From: Ktedonobacteraceae bacterium
Lineage (GTDB): Bacteria > Chloroflexota > Ktedonobacteria > Ktedonobacterales > Ktedonobacteraceae
Direction of reading: 5' to 3'
NCBI GenBank assembly: GCA_014896635.1
Contig: JADBKA010000029.1
Span: 1-31,227 of the forward strand
DNA length: 31,227 nt
The notes beneath the pieces are model-generated. The model did not search any database and was not told where the DNA came from. It saw nothing but the letters and a program-made list of their open reading frames with translations. The translations under genes were made by a program, and so were the position numbers. Within the stretch, counting starts at the first letter, position 1. The number at the start of each line of letters is the position of its first letter. Shown piece by piece: positions 21,843 to 28,513 of the stretch.

Positions 21843-22439
21843 TCAGTCTATCGAGTGTTCAAGGTGTTCTACGACGCGCAGAGCTGCCGTCATTCCCGCA
21901 TCAGTACAATCGCGGTAGTAGCGCAGGGCGATCAACTTCTGGCCGTTACGCAGCAGAAAGCGAATCACAGCAGGCTCTGGTTCCTTGCGAACCGGCTCCG
22001 GCAGCACATAGCGTCCTTCGTCAACCTCCTGCTTGAGATGGGTAATGGCCGTCTCAGCTTCTTGCGCACCAACGCTACTGCTCTCACGGTAGTATGCCAT
22101 AGCGATCTCGCTATGACCGGTTCTGACCAGATAATAGAGCACTATCGGCTCAAGAACCAGCCTATGCCCGGTAGCAGGAGCCTGCTCACTGTTCATTTCT
22201 TTTTCCAGGCGCTCAATGGCATCCCTGGCTTCCAGCCAGCCGGCGCCCGCCTGCTCGTCGATAGCTCCCGCGTGATTGACGGAAAGCCTGCCACTGGCAG
22301 GCGCCGGTGGGACCTCACGCTCGTCCTCAGCAGACAGAGGCATGTTCTCAGTAGAGCGTATTTCAAGTATAAATCGAAACAGGATAAGTAAAGCAAGAAT
22401 AAGCAGCAAAATTGCGACTATAATGATGATGGGCAGCAT
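21843..22439 (-). CDS. Membrane-anchored protein with two L7/L12-CTD-like helical repeats
   Basis: 198 aa, not a recognised named gene. Residues about 2-26 are one very hydrophobic helix (IIIIVAILLLILALLILF), probably an N-terminal anchor. A low-complexity linker follows. Two related segments, about 100-137 and 157-194, contain the pattern LxRxGxxxIAxxYYRxxxxxGxxxAxxxxxxL. This resembles the helix-turn-helix of the ribosomal L7/L12 C-terminal domain (KIxVIKxVRxxTGLGLKEA). I infer a protein-protein contact domain, not a ribosomal role. The ATG follows GGAGGGG at normal spacing. It lies 147 nt downstream of the adenine methyltransferase gene in the same direction; its base composition is like the host, not like the AT-rich RM genes. 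Confidence 0.7.
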   Translation of the reverse strand: MLPIIIIVAILLLILALLILFRFILEIRSTENMPLSAEDEREVPPAPASGRLSVNHAGAIDEQAGAGWLEARDAIERLEKEMNSEQAPATGHRLVLEPIVLYYLVRTGHSEIAMAYYRESSSVGAQEAETAITHLKQEVDEGRYVLPEPVRKEPEPAVIRFLLRNGQKLIALRYYRDCTDAGMTAALRVVEHLEHSID

Positions 22440-22586
22440 GGATGTCCCCTCCGCACCAGTTATGTAAAGCTCCGGCCCACGAATCGCCCTTCTCTAGAGT
22501 AATACGTTCGCGCGACGATTCATTTCCCTACAACCTGTTTTACCACAGCTTGCAAATGCCCACTTCATTTCTGCTGTCCACAGCGT

Positions 22587-23507
22587 TTAGCTTCTCAGCA
22601 GATGTCGCAACCAGGATAAATCTCTACCGATAAGCAGCTCACTCATTTCTCGATGATGCGTATTTTTCATTGGAATACACTCTACATCAAAGCGGAATTG
22701 CTCTGCCATTTGCCGTACCTTCGGGGCATCATCATAGGTCATGAGGAAATCACCACGAAGATTATATACAATTTCAAATAACTCAGTATGATCAATCTCT
22801 GAATGAGTGTAAAGGCGTTTTCCTGCTTTTTTACTGCCAGCAGTATACGGAGGATCAATGAAAAATACAGCATCGACACCAGACATATATTCTCTAAGCA
22901 CAGATAAGCCATCACCAGCAATGAATGTCAATTTCTCTTGCATCTTATTAATTGCTAAAATACGCTTTTTAAGCGTAGAGGGATACCAGCGAGATCTTAG
23001 TCCTTTACCACTTTCACCGTTTTTCAACAAACCTGCTCCAGAAGCTAATATTCCCCCTCTATTCATCCTATTCTTGAGAATTGTCTTGAAAGCTCGTTCC
23101 CTTAACAGCAGATCCGCTTTTTCGAGATAGCGCACGACATTTTCATATGTTACATTAAATGACATTATCTCATCAGTTAACCAGTGACAATTTTCCCCAT
23201 CCAGGATAGTTAACCAGACCGCAGCAACATCTTCGTCCTTTTCGACCATGATAGCCTGCTTCACAAGTCCTTCAGCCACCGCTGTCAGGCTAACAATCCC
23301 CCCCCCAGCAAATGGTTCAACCAGTTGATACGGACAGACAGGAATAACCCCCGATTCTTTCCTTCCATTTACATCTAACCATCGGCGTATATAAGGGATA
23401 AGCCACGTTTTCCCACCAGGATAACGGAAAGGACTTCTATGAGGCACAGACGCCACATTGACAATAGCCTTTTGCTGTGCGATTGGAAATAACGAAAGTT
23501 GTTGCAT
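22587..23507 (-). CDS. D12-class N6-adenine-specific DNA methyltransferase
   Basis: 306 aa from the ATG at 23505-23507, which follows GGTGAGG by 6 nt. An alternative GTG at 23564 overlaps the endonuclease stop codon but has no Shine-Dalgarno. The motif order is that of the Dam/D12 class: FRYPGGK (27-33), SAM-binding EPFAGGG (64-70) and catalytic DPPY (218-221). It methylates adenine N6 in a double-stranded DNA site. It directly follows a NotI-family endonuclease gene, so it is the presumed protecting enzyme of that system. The region is clearly richer in A/T than its neighbours, which supports horizontal gain. The methyltransferase itself looks intact. Confidence 0.92.
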   Translation of the reverse strand: MQQLSLFPIAQQKAIVNVASVPHRSPFRYPGGKTWLIPYIRRWLDVNGRKESGVIPVCPYQLVEPFAGGGIVSLTAVAEGLVKQAIMVEKDEDVAAVWLTILDGENCHWLTDEIMSFNVTYENVVRYLEKADLLLRERAFKTILKNRMNRGGILASGAGLLKNGESGKGLRSRWYPSTLKKRILAINKMQEKLTFIAGDGLSVLREYMSGVDAVFFIDPPYTAGSKKAGKRLYTHSEIDHTELFEIVYNLRGDFLMTYDDAPKVRQMAEQFRFDVECIPMKNTHHREMSELLIGRDLSWLRHLLRS

Positions 23508-23563
23508 ACTCAACCTCACCTCTCTAAGCCATATCCTTACTAAAAAGTAAAACGTATGTCCCA

Positions 23564-24477
23564 CTAATTTTCGTCACTGTAACCCTCTAATATATCAAGA
23601 AGGGTAGGCGCATCTGACACAATACTGCCACCCAATTTTGCATCTAACCTGGCCTGCAACTCCTCGACAAAATCTTGCAAATTTCCAGGCTCTGCTGTAG
23701 TTATCCTCTCTAAAGCTGAAGCAAAACTGGTATAAACTGTCTTATAACGAGTCAAATGATAACGCCCCGATTCTACATTCCGTGTCAGATCATAAACTAA
23801 CCACGCCATTTCAGCATCCCGGCGTTCAACTTCATCCATAGCGGGCAGTGTAGCAAAAAAGTGGCGATCAACAGCAACCGCTACTTTCTTTCCCCAGGCA
23901 TGAAGAATCCCACCCTTGTAAATTAATTGAGGAGCTAACCTTTTACGAGAGGAAGAAAGAAAGTCTGGTCGAGGATAGTAGCGCCGACCACTCCAATCCA
24001 TAGAAGTATTTGCTTCTGGATTTTCATGTAATACTCGAAAGCATTTCTGATATTACCTGATATATATACTGATTGTATTTCCAGTGCTCCGAAATCTATA
24101 ATTCGCCCAGTCTGATCATAAGCAACCAGGATGATATCAATGTTACCGGCAGAGCGACCATTTTTATCATCGATTCTCACTTCCGTCAGTGACGTCCATG
24201 AAGTATCTGGCAAGAAAAAAAACTGAGCCGCATCTTCAGCAAGGAACCAATCCTGACGAAAGCGAACTGGACAGACAATCACTGCATTGTTATTGTCATC
24301 ATAGACGCTGCACACTCCGAGAGGGTTTTCCACTTTGTCTTTCGTACAATTCGGAACTTTGTTGTTAAAAGGACAGAGTCTATTTTTTCTGTATCTCACT
24401 GCATCAACAGAGAAATCATCAATGGTGAAGCCAAAAACTTCTGCTAGAGGTTGTCTTGCTGCTGGTCGCCTGGGCAT
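23564..24477 (-). pseudogene. NotI-family restriction endonuclease, frameshifted
   Basis: Two overlapping frames together spell one NotI-family enzyme. The N-terminal part (24477 to about 24025) contains PLAEVFGF, CPFNNKVPNCTKDK, PLGVC and IVCPVRFR. C35, C44, C56 and C69 match the Fe-Cys4 structural site of NotI. The nuclease core SAGNID...ALEIQ has D114, E133 and Q135, a PD-(D/E)XQ-type centre. The match breaks after EYYM (near 24025). In the other frame it continues ENPEANTSMDWSG and on to the end of the second fragment (23564-24001: PRPDFLSSSRKRLAPQLIYK). Restoring one base (ATGGAAAAT instead of ATGAAAAT) joins them. The second fragment has no ribosome-binding site. It could be inactive, or a base-calling error. 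Confidence 0.85.
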
Positions 24478-24513
24478 GAACTACTCCCAATATAAGAAAT
24501 TTAATGCTCCTTC

Positions 24514-24543
24514 AGTATACTCGGCTTTATATCCTGCTTGCAA
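24514..24543 (-). promoter_or_regulatory. Promoter of the restriction-modification genes
   Basis: On the minus strand, TTGCAA (24538-24543), an 18-bp spacer and TATACT (24514-24519). The endonuclease ATG (24475-24477) follows with GGGAG about 6 nt upstream of it. No control-protein gene or obvious C-box was seen. Confidence 0.55.
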
Positions 24544-24582
24544 CGCTGTCCTGCTCACAGATCACCGTCCCTCACGCTATGC

Positions 24583-24588
24583 TACAAT
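24583..24588 (+). promoter_or_regulatory. Possible extended -10 element for the dehydrogenase gene
   Basis: TGCTACAAT contains a TGn extension and a TACAAT -10 box, about 37 nt before the ATG at 24625. The -35 region (near 24560) is not recognisable, so the call is weak. Confidence 0.3.
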
Positions 24589-24624
24589 ACAACAGCGAAA
24601 AGACTACCTCCAGGAGTGCGTTTG

Positions 24625-25503
24625 ATGAGCGAGACCAATCTGAGCATGGACGGCAAAATCTGTATGGTGACAGGCGCCAATTCTGGCATCGGCAAGGTGA
24701 CAGCGCTGGAACTGGCGAAACTGGGCGCGATTGTCGTGATGGTGTGCCGCGACCGCCAGCGCGGCGAGGCGGCTCAATACGAGATCAAGCAGCAAAGCGG
24801 CAACGATAATGTTGATCTGCTGCTGGCCGATCTCTCGTCGCAGCAGTCAATTCAAGATCTAGTGGAACGCTTCAAAGCCAGGTACGACCACTTGCATGTG
24901 CTGGTCAATAATGCAGGGAGCGTGTTTCTTTCGCGTCAGTTGAGCGTCGATGGCATCGAAATGACGCTGGCAGTGAATTATCTCTCGGTTTTTCTCTTGA
25001 CCAACCTGTTACTTGATACATTGAAAGCCAGTGCTCCAGCGCGCATCGTTATCGTCAGCTCAATCAGCCACTATCGCGGCAAGATCGATCTGGACGATTT
25101 GCAGATGACAAAAGGATATAGGCTGATGAGAGCTTACGAGAATACAAAACTGATGGGAGTGCTTTTTACCTATGCGCTGGCCCGCCGCCTGGAAGGCACA
25201 GGCGTGACGGCCAACTGCCTGCATCCGGGAACTGTTGCTACCAATATCTGGAGCAGCCCGCTCAAGGGATTCTGGCGCAGGCTGCTCGGTAATCCGATTA
25301 ACCTGATCGCGCGCCGCTTCGGCATCACGCCAGAAGAGGGCGCGAAAACGACGCTCTACCTGGCCACCTCGCCTGAAGTAGAAGGCGTTTCAGGCAAGTA
25401 TTTCGATCAGTGCAAGGCGCGGCGCTCGGCCCGCACTTCTTATCACGAGGAGCTGCAAGAGCGCCTCTGGGAGGCCAGTACGAAGCTGACTCGTCTGGCA
25501 TGA
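24625..25503 (+). CDS. Short-chain dehydrogenase/reductase (retinol-dehydrogenase-like)
   Basis: 292 aa from the ATG at 24625, which has AGGAG (24612-24616) at 8-nt spacing. The in-frame extension upstream to 24538 has no support. Rossmann motif TGANSGIG (16-23), NNAG (95-98), catalytic Ser in IVSSIS (near 145-148) and YENTK (171-175, the YxxxK pair) are all present, so the NAD(P)-dependent oxidoreductase is complete. An Arg in the CRDR segment after the second strand (residues 41-44) suggests NADPH preference. The PG segment (HPGTVATNIW) and overall layout resemble the RDH11-14/WW-domain oxidoreductase group, but the substrate is unknown. It is divergent from the restriction-modification promoter and appears to be a single-gene unit. 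Confidence 0.9.
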   Translation: MSETNLSMDGKICMVTGANSGIGKVTALELAKLGAIVVMVCRDRQRGEAAQYEIKQQSGNDNVDLLLADLSSQQSIQDLVERFKARYDHLHVLVNNAGSVFLSRQLSVDGIEMTLAVNYLSVFLLTNLLLDTLKASAPARIVIVSSISHYRGKIDLDDLQMTKGYRLMRAYENTKLMGVLFTYALARRLEGTGVTANCLHPGTVATNIWSSPLKGFWRRLLGNPINLIARRFGITPEEGAKTTLYLATSPEVEGVSGKYFDQCKARRSARTSYHEELQERLWEASTKLTRLA

Positions 25504-25802
25504 AATGCAAAAAGATGGGAGAACTCATCATCATTTAAGGGGATAAACTCATGATTCTACCCATCTTAAATGCGAAAAACGAACAGCCCACAAACAATGT
25601 AGCTACATTGTTTGTGGGCTGGTGCATCTTCTCGCTTTCATAGCGAGCAGCATCATGAGGGGTTGTCTGAGGCAACACAGGCATACTCTCTGTGCCTCAT
25701 CAGAACGGGGATACTCGTCATAAATGCCGTTCCCACACGAGTTCTGGGCTCCTTCATCTTCTCACTGTCATGGCGGGCAGCATCGTGGGAATGCTACAAC
25801 TA
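25504..25802. repeat. Non-coding stretch with inverted and diverged direct repeats
   Basis: No gene is credible here. AAGATGGG (25512-25519) pairs with CCCATCTT (25560-25567). A 38-bp palindrome follows (25584-25621). Two diverged direct copies start with CATCTTCTC (25625-25660 and 25755-25790), 29 of 36 bases identical and 130 bp apart. The similarity also reaches the preceding TGGGCT. The first copy has an internal CTCGCT/AGCGAG stem that the second has lost. This looks like a decayed duplicated element. Confidence 0.55.
25584..25621 (-). terminator. 38-bp perfect palindrome, likely terminator on the minus strand
   Basis: Bases 25584-25602 are perfectly complementary to 25603-25621, 19 bp on each side with no spacer. 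Read on the minus strand, the stem is followed by TTCGTTTTTCG, a T-rich tail, 180 nt beyond the Uma2 stop codon. On the plus strand the tail is GGTGCATC, so termination of the dehydrogenase transcript is less likely. Confidence 0.5.
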
Positions 25803-26408
25803 TCACAGGTCGGGAAATGTTTCCCAACCTTGCGGCACCTCTTTAAGAGGAACGGTCGTGCTGGCATAGATCACACTCATTGGCAGCTCCAACGCGAGAC
25901 TTGCCAGCTCGATCTGCTCGCCTGGCGCGTACCGTTGATATATCCATTTACCGTTCTCACGGCGATATACTTCAACAAGCTGGCGCTGCCAGTTGACCAG
26001 GACATACTCTCTGATGCTCGCTAATTCCTGGTAGTACAGAAATTTCCGCCCCCGGTCATAGGCTTCTGTACCCGGCGAGAGCACTTCTACGATGAGTTTC
26101 GGTGCGCGCAGCGCCTCTAGCCTGCCCTGCCAGTCGGATTCCTCACAGCTTACATGAACGTCTGGATACGTATAACGCGATGCGTTCAGCCGAACTTTGA
26201 TATCCGATGTATGCACATGGCAGGGATGCTGCAAGCGATCATCCAGCCACTTTGCAATGTTGAGCGCGATCCTGCCGTGATCAATTGTTCCCCCGGCAAA
26301 AGCTCTCACTTCGCCGTCAATATATTCATAGCGCATATCAGGACGCTGCTTCTCTAGCTCAAAGTATTCTTCAACAGAAAGCCAGGGCTGTCGTGGGTTT
26401 GCAACCAT
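25803..26408 (-). CDS. Uma2-family putative PD-(D/E)XK endonuclease
   Basis: 201 aa from the ATG at 26406-26408 (MVANPRQPWLSVEEYFELEK), preceded by AGAGGT. A longer frame to 26630 crosses a terminator and is not coding there. Family hallmarks are YEYIDGEV (27-34), the nuclease aspartate in YPDV (82-85) and IVEVLSPGTEAYDRGRKFLYY (106-126, in two parts) with E108 and K122. The fold is a restriction-endonuclease-like domain, but the biological role of the many Uma2/DUF820 proteins in Chloroflexota and cyanobacteria is not settled. An extended -10, TGGTATACT, lies about 35 nt upstream (core 26442-26447). No neighbour suggests a dedicated partner. Confidence 0.88.
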   Translation of the reverse strand: MVANPRQPWLSVEEYFELEKQRPDMRYEYIDGEVRAFAGGTIDHGRIALNIAKWLDDRLQHPCHVHTSDIKVRLNASRYTYPDVHVSCEESDWQGRLEALRAPKLIVEVLSPGTEAYDRGRKFLYYQELASIREYVLVNWQRQLVEVYRRENGKWIYQRYAPGEQIELASLALELPMSVIYASTTVPLKEVPQGWETFPDL

Positions 26409-26477
26409 CGCTGCACCTCTACCAGAAAAAATCTCTCTCCCAGTATACCAGAAAAATACCAGCGCGACACGCTCCCC

Positions 26478-26528
26478 AAAAAAGAACTGGCCCCTACCAT
26501 TCCCCATCATGGTAGGAGCCGGTTCTTT
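26478..26528 (-). terminator. Rho-independent terminator of the winged-helix gene
   Basis: A 20-bp stem pairs 26481-26500 with 26509-26528, broken only by one wobble and one mismatch, with an 8-nt loop (26501-26508). On the minus strand it ends in TTCTTTTTTGGGG. It stands about 210 nt downstream of the stop codon of the 180-aa gene and insulates the Uma2 promoter. Confidence 0.85.
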
Positions 26529-26648
26529 GCTACTGCTACGCCGGCAGCAGCCTGGTAAGGGAGAAGAGAGAAAGAAAGAAAGAAAGGAGGAACGCTCCCA
26601 GAAGTTGTCTTTTACGCTCCTTGCTCTCACATCTCTTTTGTCGGATTA

Positions 26649-26705
26649 GGGGGATTGGGGACACCCCAAACCCCGCCAGGGGGGCAAAGCTCCCCTGGAC
26701 GCCCC
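26649..26705. repeat. REP-like G/C-rich double stem-loop
   Basis: A symmetric stem GGGG-ATT-GGGG / CCCC-AAA-CCCC (26650-26660/26664-26674) is followed at once by CCAGGGGGGC AAA GCTCCCCTGG (26676-26698, 10 bp with one wobble). ACGCCCCTTTTT follows. The layout (G-run stem, CCAGGGG-CAAAG-CCCTGG stem, GGACxCC) recalls dispersed intergenic palindromes seen in many bacterial genomes. A partial second piece, CCCCTGGACGCCC, is at 26725-26737. On the plus strand it also ends in five T, so it could stop plus-strand transcripts. Confidence 0.55.
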
Positions 26706-26737
26706 TTTTTCCGTTCAGTCTACGCCCCTGGACGCCC

Positions 26738-27280
26738 TCAAGCCATTCTGCTCGATACCACCAGTTCTTGCTCCTGCTCGCGCTCACGGCCTATGCCGCG
26801 CATGTCGCTGATCATCAGAATGTAGCCCGTTGCCAGAATGGAAGAGACGTCAATGCCAAACGGACGCAGCTTGAGACGCGCACGCGACAGTGCTCCACGC
26901 ACCGGACGCATCTCCTGGTCCCACACTCCCTCTTCCTGCGCTTCCTGCAAACGTCGCCGACATCGCTCAACGATCTTCTCGGTGACTCGCCCGTTAAAAA
27001 AGCTGGCGTACATCACTTCGTAAGGGCAGTAGTATGGGAACATCTCCAGCATCGGTAATACTACGCTCATTTCGGTGCCGGTAAACTGCTCCTGCATCAG
27101 CAGGCGCGGCTGATTATCTTCACAGGCTATGTACGAGAGAGTACCGAAAATCGTGTTCAGTGCCAGGACATGCCCCTCAGGCAACGCTCCCTGCAACGAA
27201 AAATGCAAGATCGTGTCTCGCTCCTGCCCCTGCTTTTCCAGTTCGTCAGTTGTCCTGTTTTTAATGGTAGCCTTTTGCAT
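26738..27280 (-). CDS. Protein with OmpR-like C-terminal winged helix, unknown N-terminal domain
   Basis: 180 aa; no named family recognised. Residues about 78-156 look like a winged helix of the Trans_reg_C/OmpR kind: a helical region FNGRVTEKIVERCRRRLQ, then RPVRGALSRARLKLRPFGID and VSSILATGYIL. That ending matches the usual IRRLRKKL...GIxIxTxxGxGYxL. Residues 1-77 (FSLQGALPEGHVLALNTIFGTLSYIACEDN) form no recognised receiver or sensor domain, so it would be an atypical regulator. The ATG at 27278-27280 follows AAGGAGAG. It is flanked downstream by a strong terminator, and upstream (217 nt away) by the tail-anchored protein gene in the same direction. Confidence 0.65.
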   Translation of the reverse strand: MQKATIKNRTTDELEKQGQERDTILHFSLQGALPEGHVLALNTIFGTLSYIACEDNQPRLLMQEQFTGTEMSVVLPMLEMFPYYCPYEVMYASFFNGRVTEKIVERCRRRLQEAQEEGVWDQEMRPVRGALSRARLKLRPFGIDVSSILATGYILMISDMRGIGREREQEQELVVSSRMA

Positions 27281-27497
27281 ATCTGTACTCTCCTTTAGTA
27301 GCCCGGTACCTGCTCAACTCAATACTGCTTCCCAGGCAAAGCCGGTAATCTATCGCTCCCGAAACGCTACTTCTACAGTACCGTCGGCGTCCTATCAGCG
27401 CCCGCTTCGATTACGTACCCTCATCATCATAATGCGACACCTTCTTAGCCCCCTGTACCTCTCTACCGAGGAGCGCAAAGGCTGCGTGGGTCGGCCT

Positions 27498-28139
27498 TCA
27501 CGCCATTGCTAATAGATAACCAAAACCAATTCCACCGAGAATACCAGCAACTACAAGTAACACCAGTACAAGTAGAAACGCATCGACATGATTCCGCCCG
27601 CGCTGGCGCCGCACTTCCTGCACTTTCTGCCCTCGCTCATCTTCGACCAGAGGCCCGGTCATGCGCTCCTCATAACACTCCCCGGCAGATTCGTACACCT
27701 TATGGGCAGGATGTCCCCTTTCGGTGGAGCCAGGGCGGCACAGAGAGACCGGGCAAGGATCGCCCCTAGAGAATCCCTCTTCCGCCCCCTCTACCCGCGC
27801 ATCCACAACATGGCTGCGCACAGCATAGAGGCGATCACGCCGCGCCAGCGCACGCGCGCACGTCTCCTGTGAGGCATACACGGTGAACCCCTGCCGGCGG
27901 GCATAATTGCGCATCTGCTCGCTGCCCATGAGCACCAGCGTGATCGGGATGCCTCGACTCTGCTTCAGATAGCGCAAAGCGGCAAAATCGCCTGGCTGCT
28001 GGAAGAGATGACTGGCCGACTCCTGTGCAATGATCACCACCGGTTTGCGCCGCCGGCTCACCTCGCCGATCACATCAGCGCGGTCATCAGACGCCTCTAC
28101 CAGTATGGCGCACATGTCTCTCATTTCGTCGCATTTCAT
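27498..28139 (-). CDS. Tail-anchored hypothetical protein
   Basis: 213 aa. The N-terminal half (about residues 10-110) has alternating strands and helices: KPVVIIAQESASHLF, then IPITLVLMGSEQMRNYARRQGFTVYAS. It distantly resembles the N-terminal domain of some actinobacterial and Chloroflexota proteins that read RLAxxAGxxVFxSLEEA; that resemblance is tentative. The middle (about 115-180) is charged and low-complexity, and residues about 184-210 form one hydrophobic helix (AFLLVLVLLVVAGILGGIGF) near the C-terminus, so the bulk is probably cytoplasmic. The ATG at 28137-28139 has GGAG 8 nt upstream. No function can be assigned. Confidence 0.65.
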   Translation of the reverse strand: MKCDEMRDMCAILVEASDDRADVIGEVSRRRKPVVIIAQESASHLFQQPGDFAALRYLKQSRGIPITLVLMGSEQMRNYARRQGFTVYASQETCARALARRDRLYAVRSHVVDARVEGAEEGFSRGDPCPVSLCRPGSTERGHPAHKVYESAGECYEERMTGPLVEDERGQKVQEVRRQRGRNHVDAFLLVLVLLVVAGILGGIGFGYLLAMA

Positions 28140-28513
28140 CGTGCAAACTCCAGCCGCAGAGCGTTCTTTCTACCAGGTACGGGCATGGATTAGATGCTCT
28201 ATAGAGCCTCCTCATGTCCGTCTCTTGTAGAGGGGCTTGCCCTCACCCTGTCGCTTCAACTTTCTGTTTCAATTATGCCTGATGAACAGGCAGGATACTA
28301 AGACCATGTGTTATCATTTTCTTTAACAGATTTATCATTTTTTAGAGTGTCACTGAGGAAGTACAGGGACTTCCCTGCGCAGGTGGCGGGATTTGCCAGG
28401 TTCGCAACCCCGGTTGTAAGACCCTGACGATCTCCGCAAACTTCTCTATAATCGTCTAGCGTGGGATATAGACACACAGCGTATCCCCGGTTCCCACGAA
28501 AGGCCCGGTCCCT
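28140..28513. promoter_or_regulatory. Divergent promoter region (374 nt)
   Basis: It separates the minus-strand tail-anchored protein gene from the plus-strand STAND gene. Two direct copies of TTATCATTTT occur at 28311-28320 and 28332-28341, starts 21 bp apart, i.e. two helical turns, which suits a dimeric or tandem DNA-binding protein. A CAGGGA/TCCCTG inverted repeat lies near 28364-28377. A weak minus-strand -10 (CATAAT) is near 28271-28276. Confidence 0.4.
28424..28452 (+). promoter_or_regulatory. Promoter of the XRE-NB-ARC-TPR gene
   Basis: CTGACG (28424-28429), a 17-bp spacer and a perfect TATAAT (28447-28452). The predicted start is near 28459, about 55 nt before the ATG at 28514. The TTATCATTTT pair lies about 80-110 bp upstream, where an activator or autoregulator could bind. 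Confidence 0.65.

Larger units (their letters stand above)
26409..26737. other. Non-coding stretch between Uma2 and winged-helix genes
   Basis: From left to right it holds the Uma2 -10 element (26442-26447), a strong minus-strand terminator (26478-26528), an AAAG tetranucleotide repeated four times (26571-26586) and a G/C-rich stem-loop element (26649-26700) followed by CCCC and TTTTT. A second CCCCTGGACGCCC-like piece lies at 26725-26737. No gene is supported. Confidence 0.6.

Noticed and set aside
24020..24032. Programmed -1 frameshift in the NotI-like gene
   Set aside because: ATGAAAATC lacks a slippery heptamer, no downstream stem was evident, and a single-base loss explains it simply.
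25584..25621. Transposon terminal inverted repeats
   Set aside because: The two halves abut directly with no internal DNA and no transposase gene is near; a terminator or palindromic repeat is simpler.
26409..26630. N-terminal extension of the Uma2 protein to 26630
   Set aside because: It runs through a strong terminator stem and gives low-complexity residues; the ATG at 26408 has a good ribosome-binding site and family-like start.
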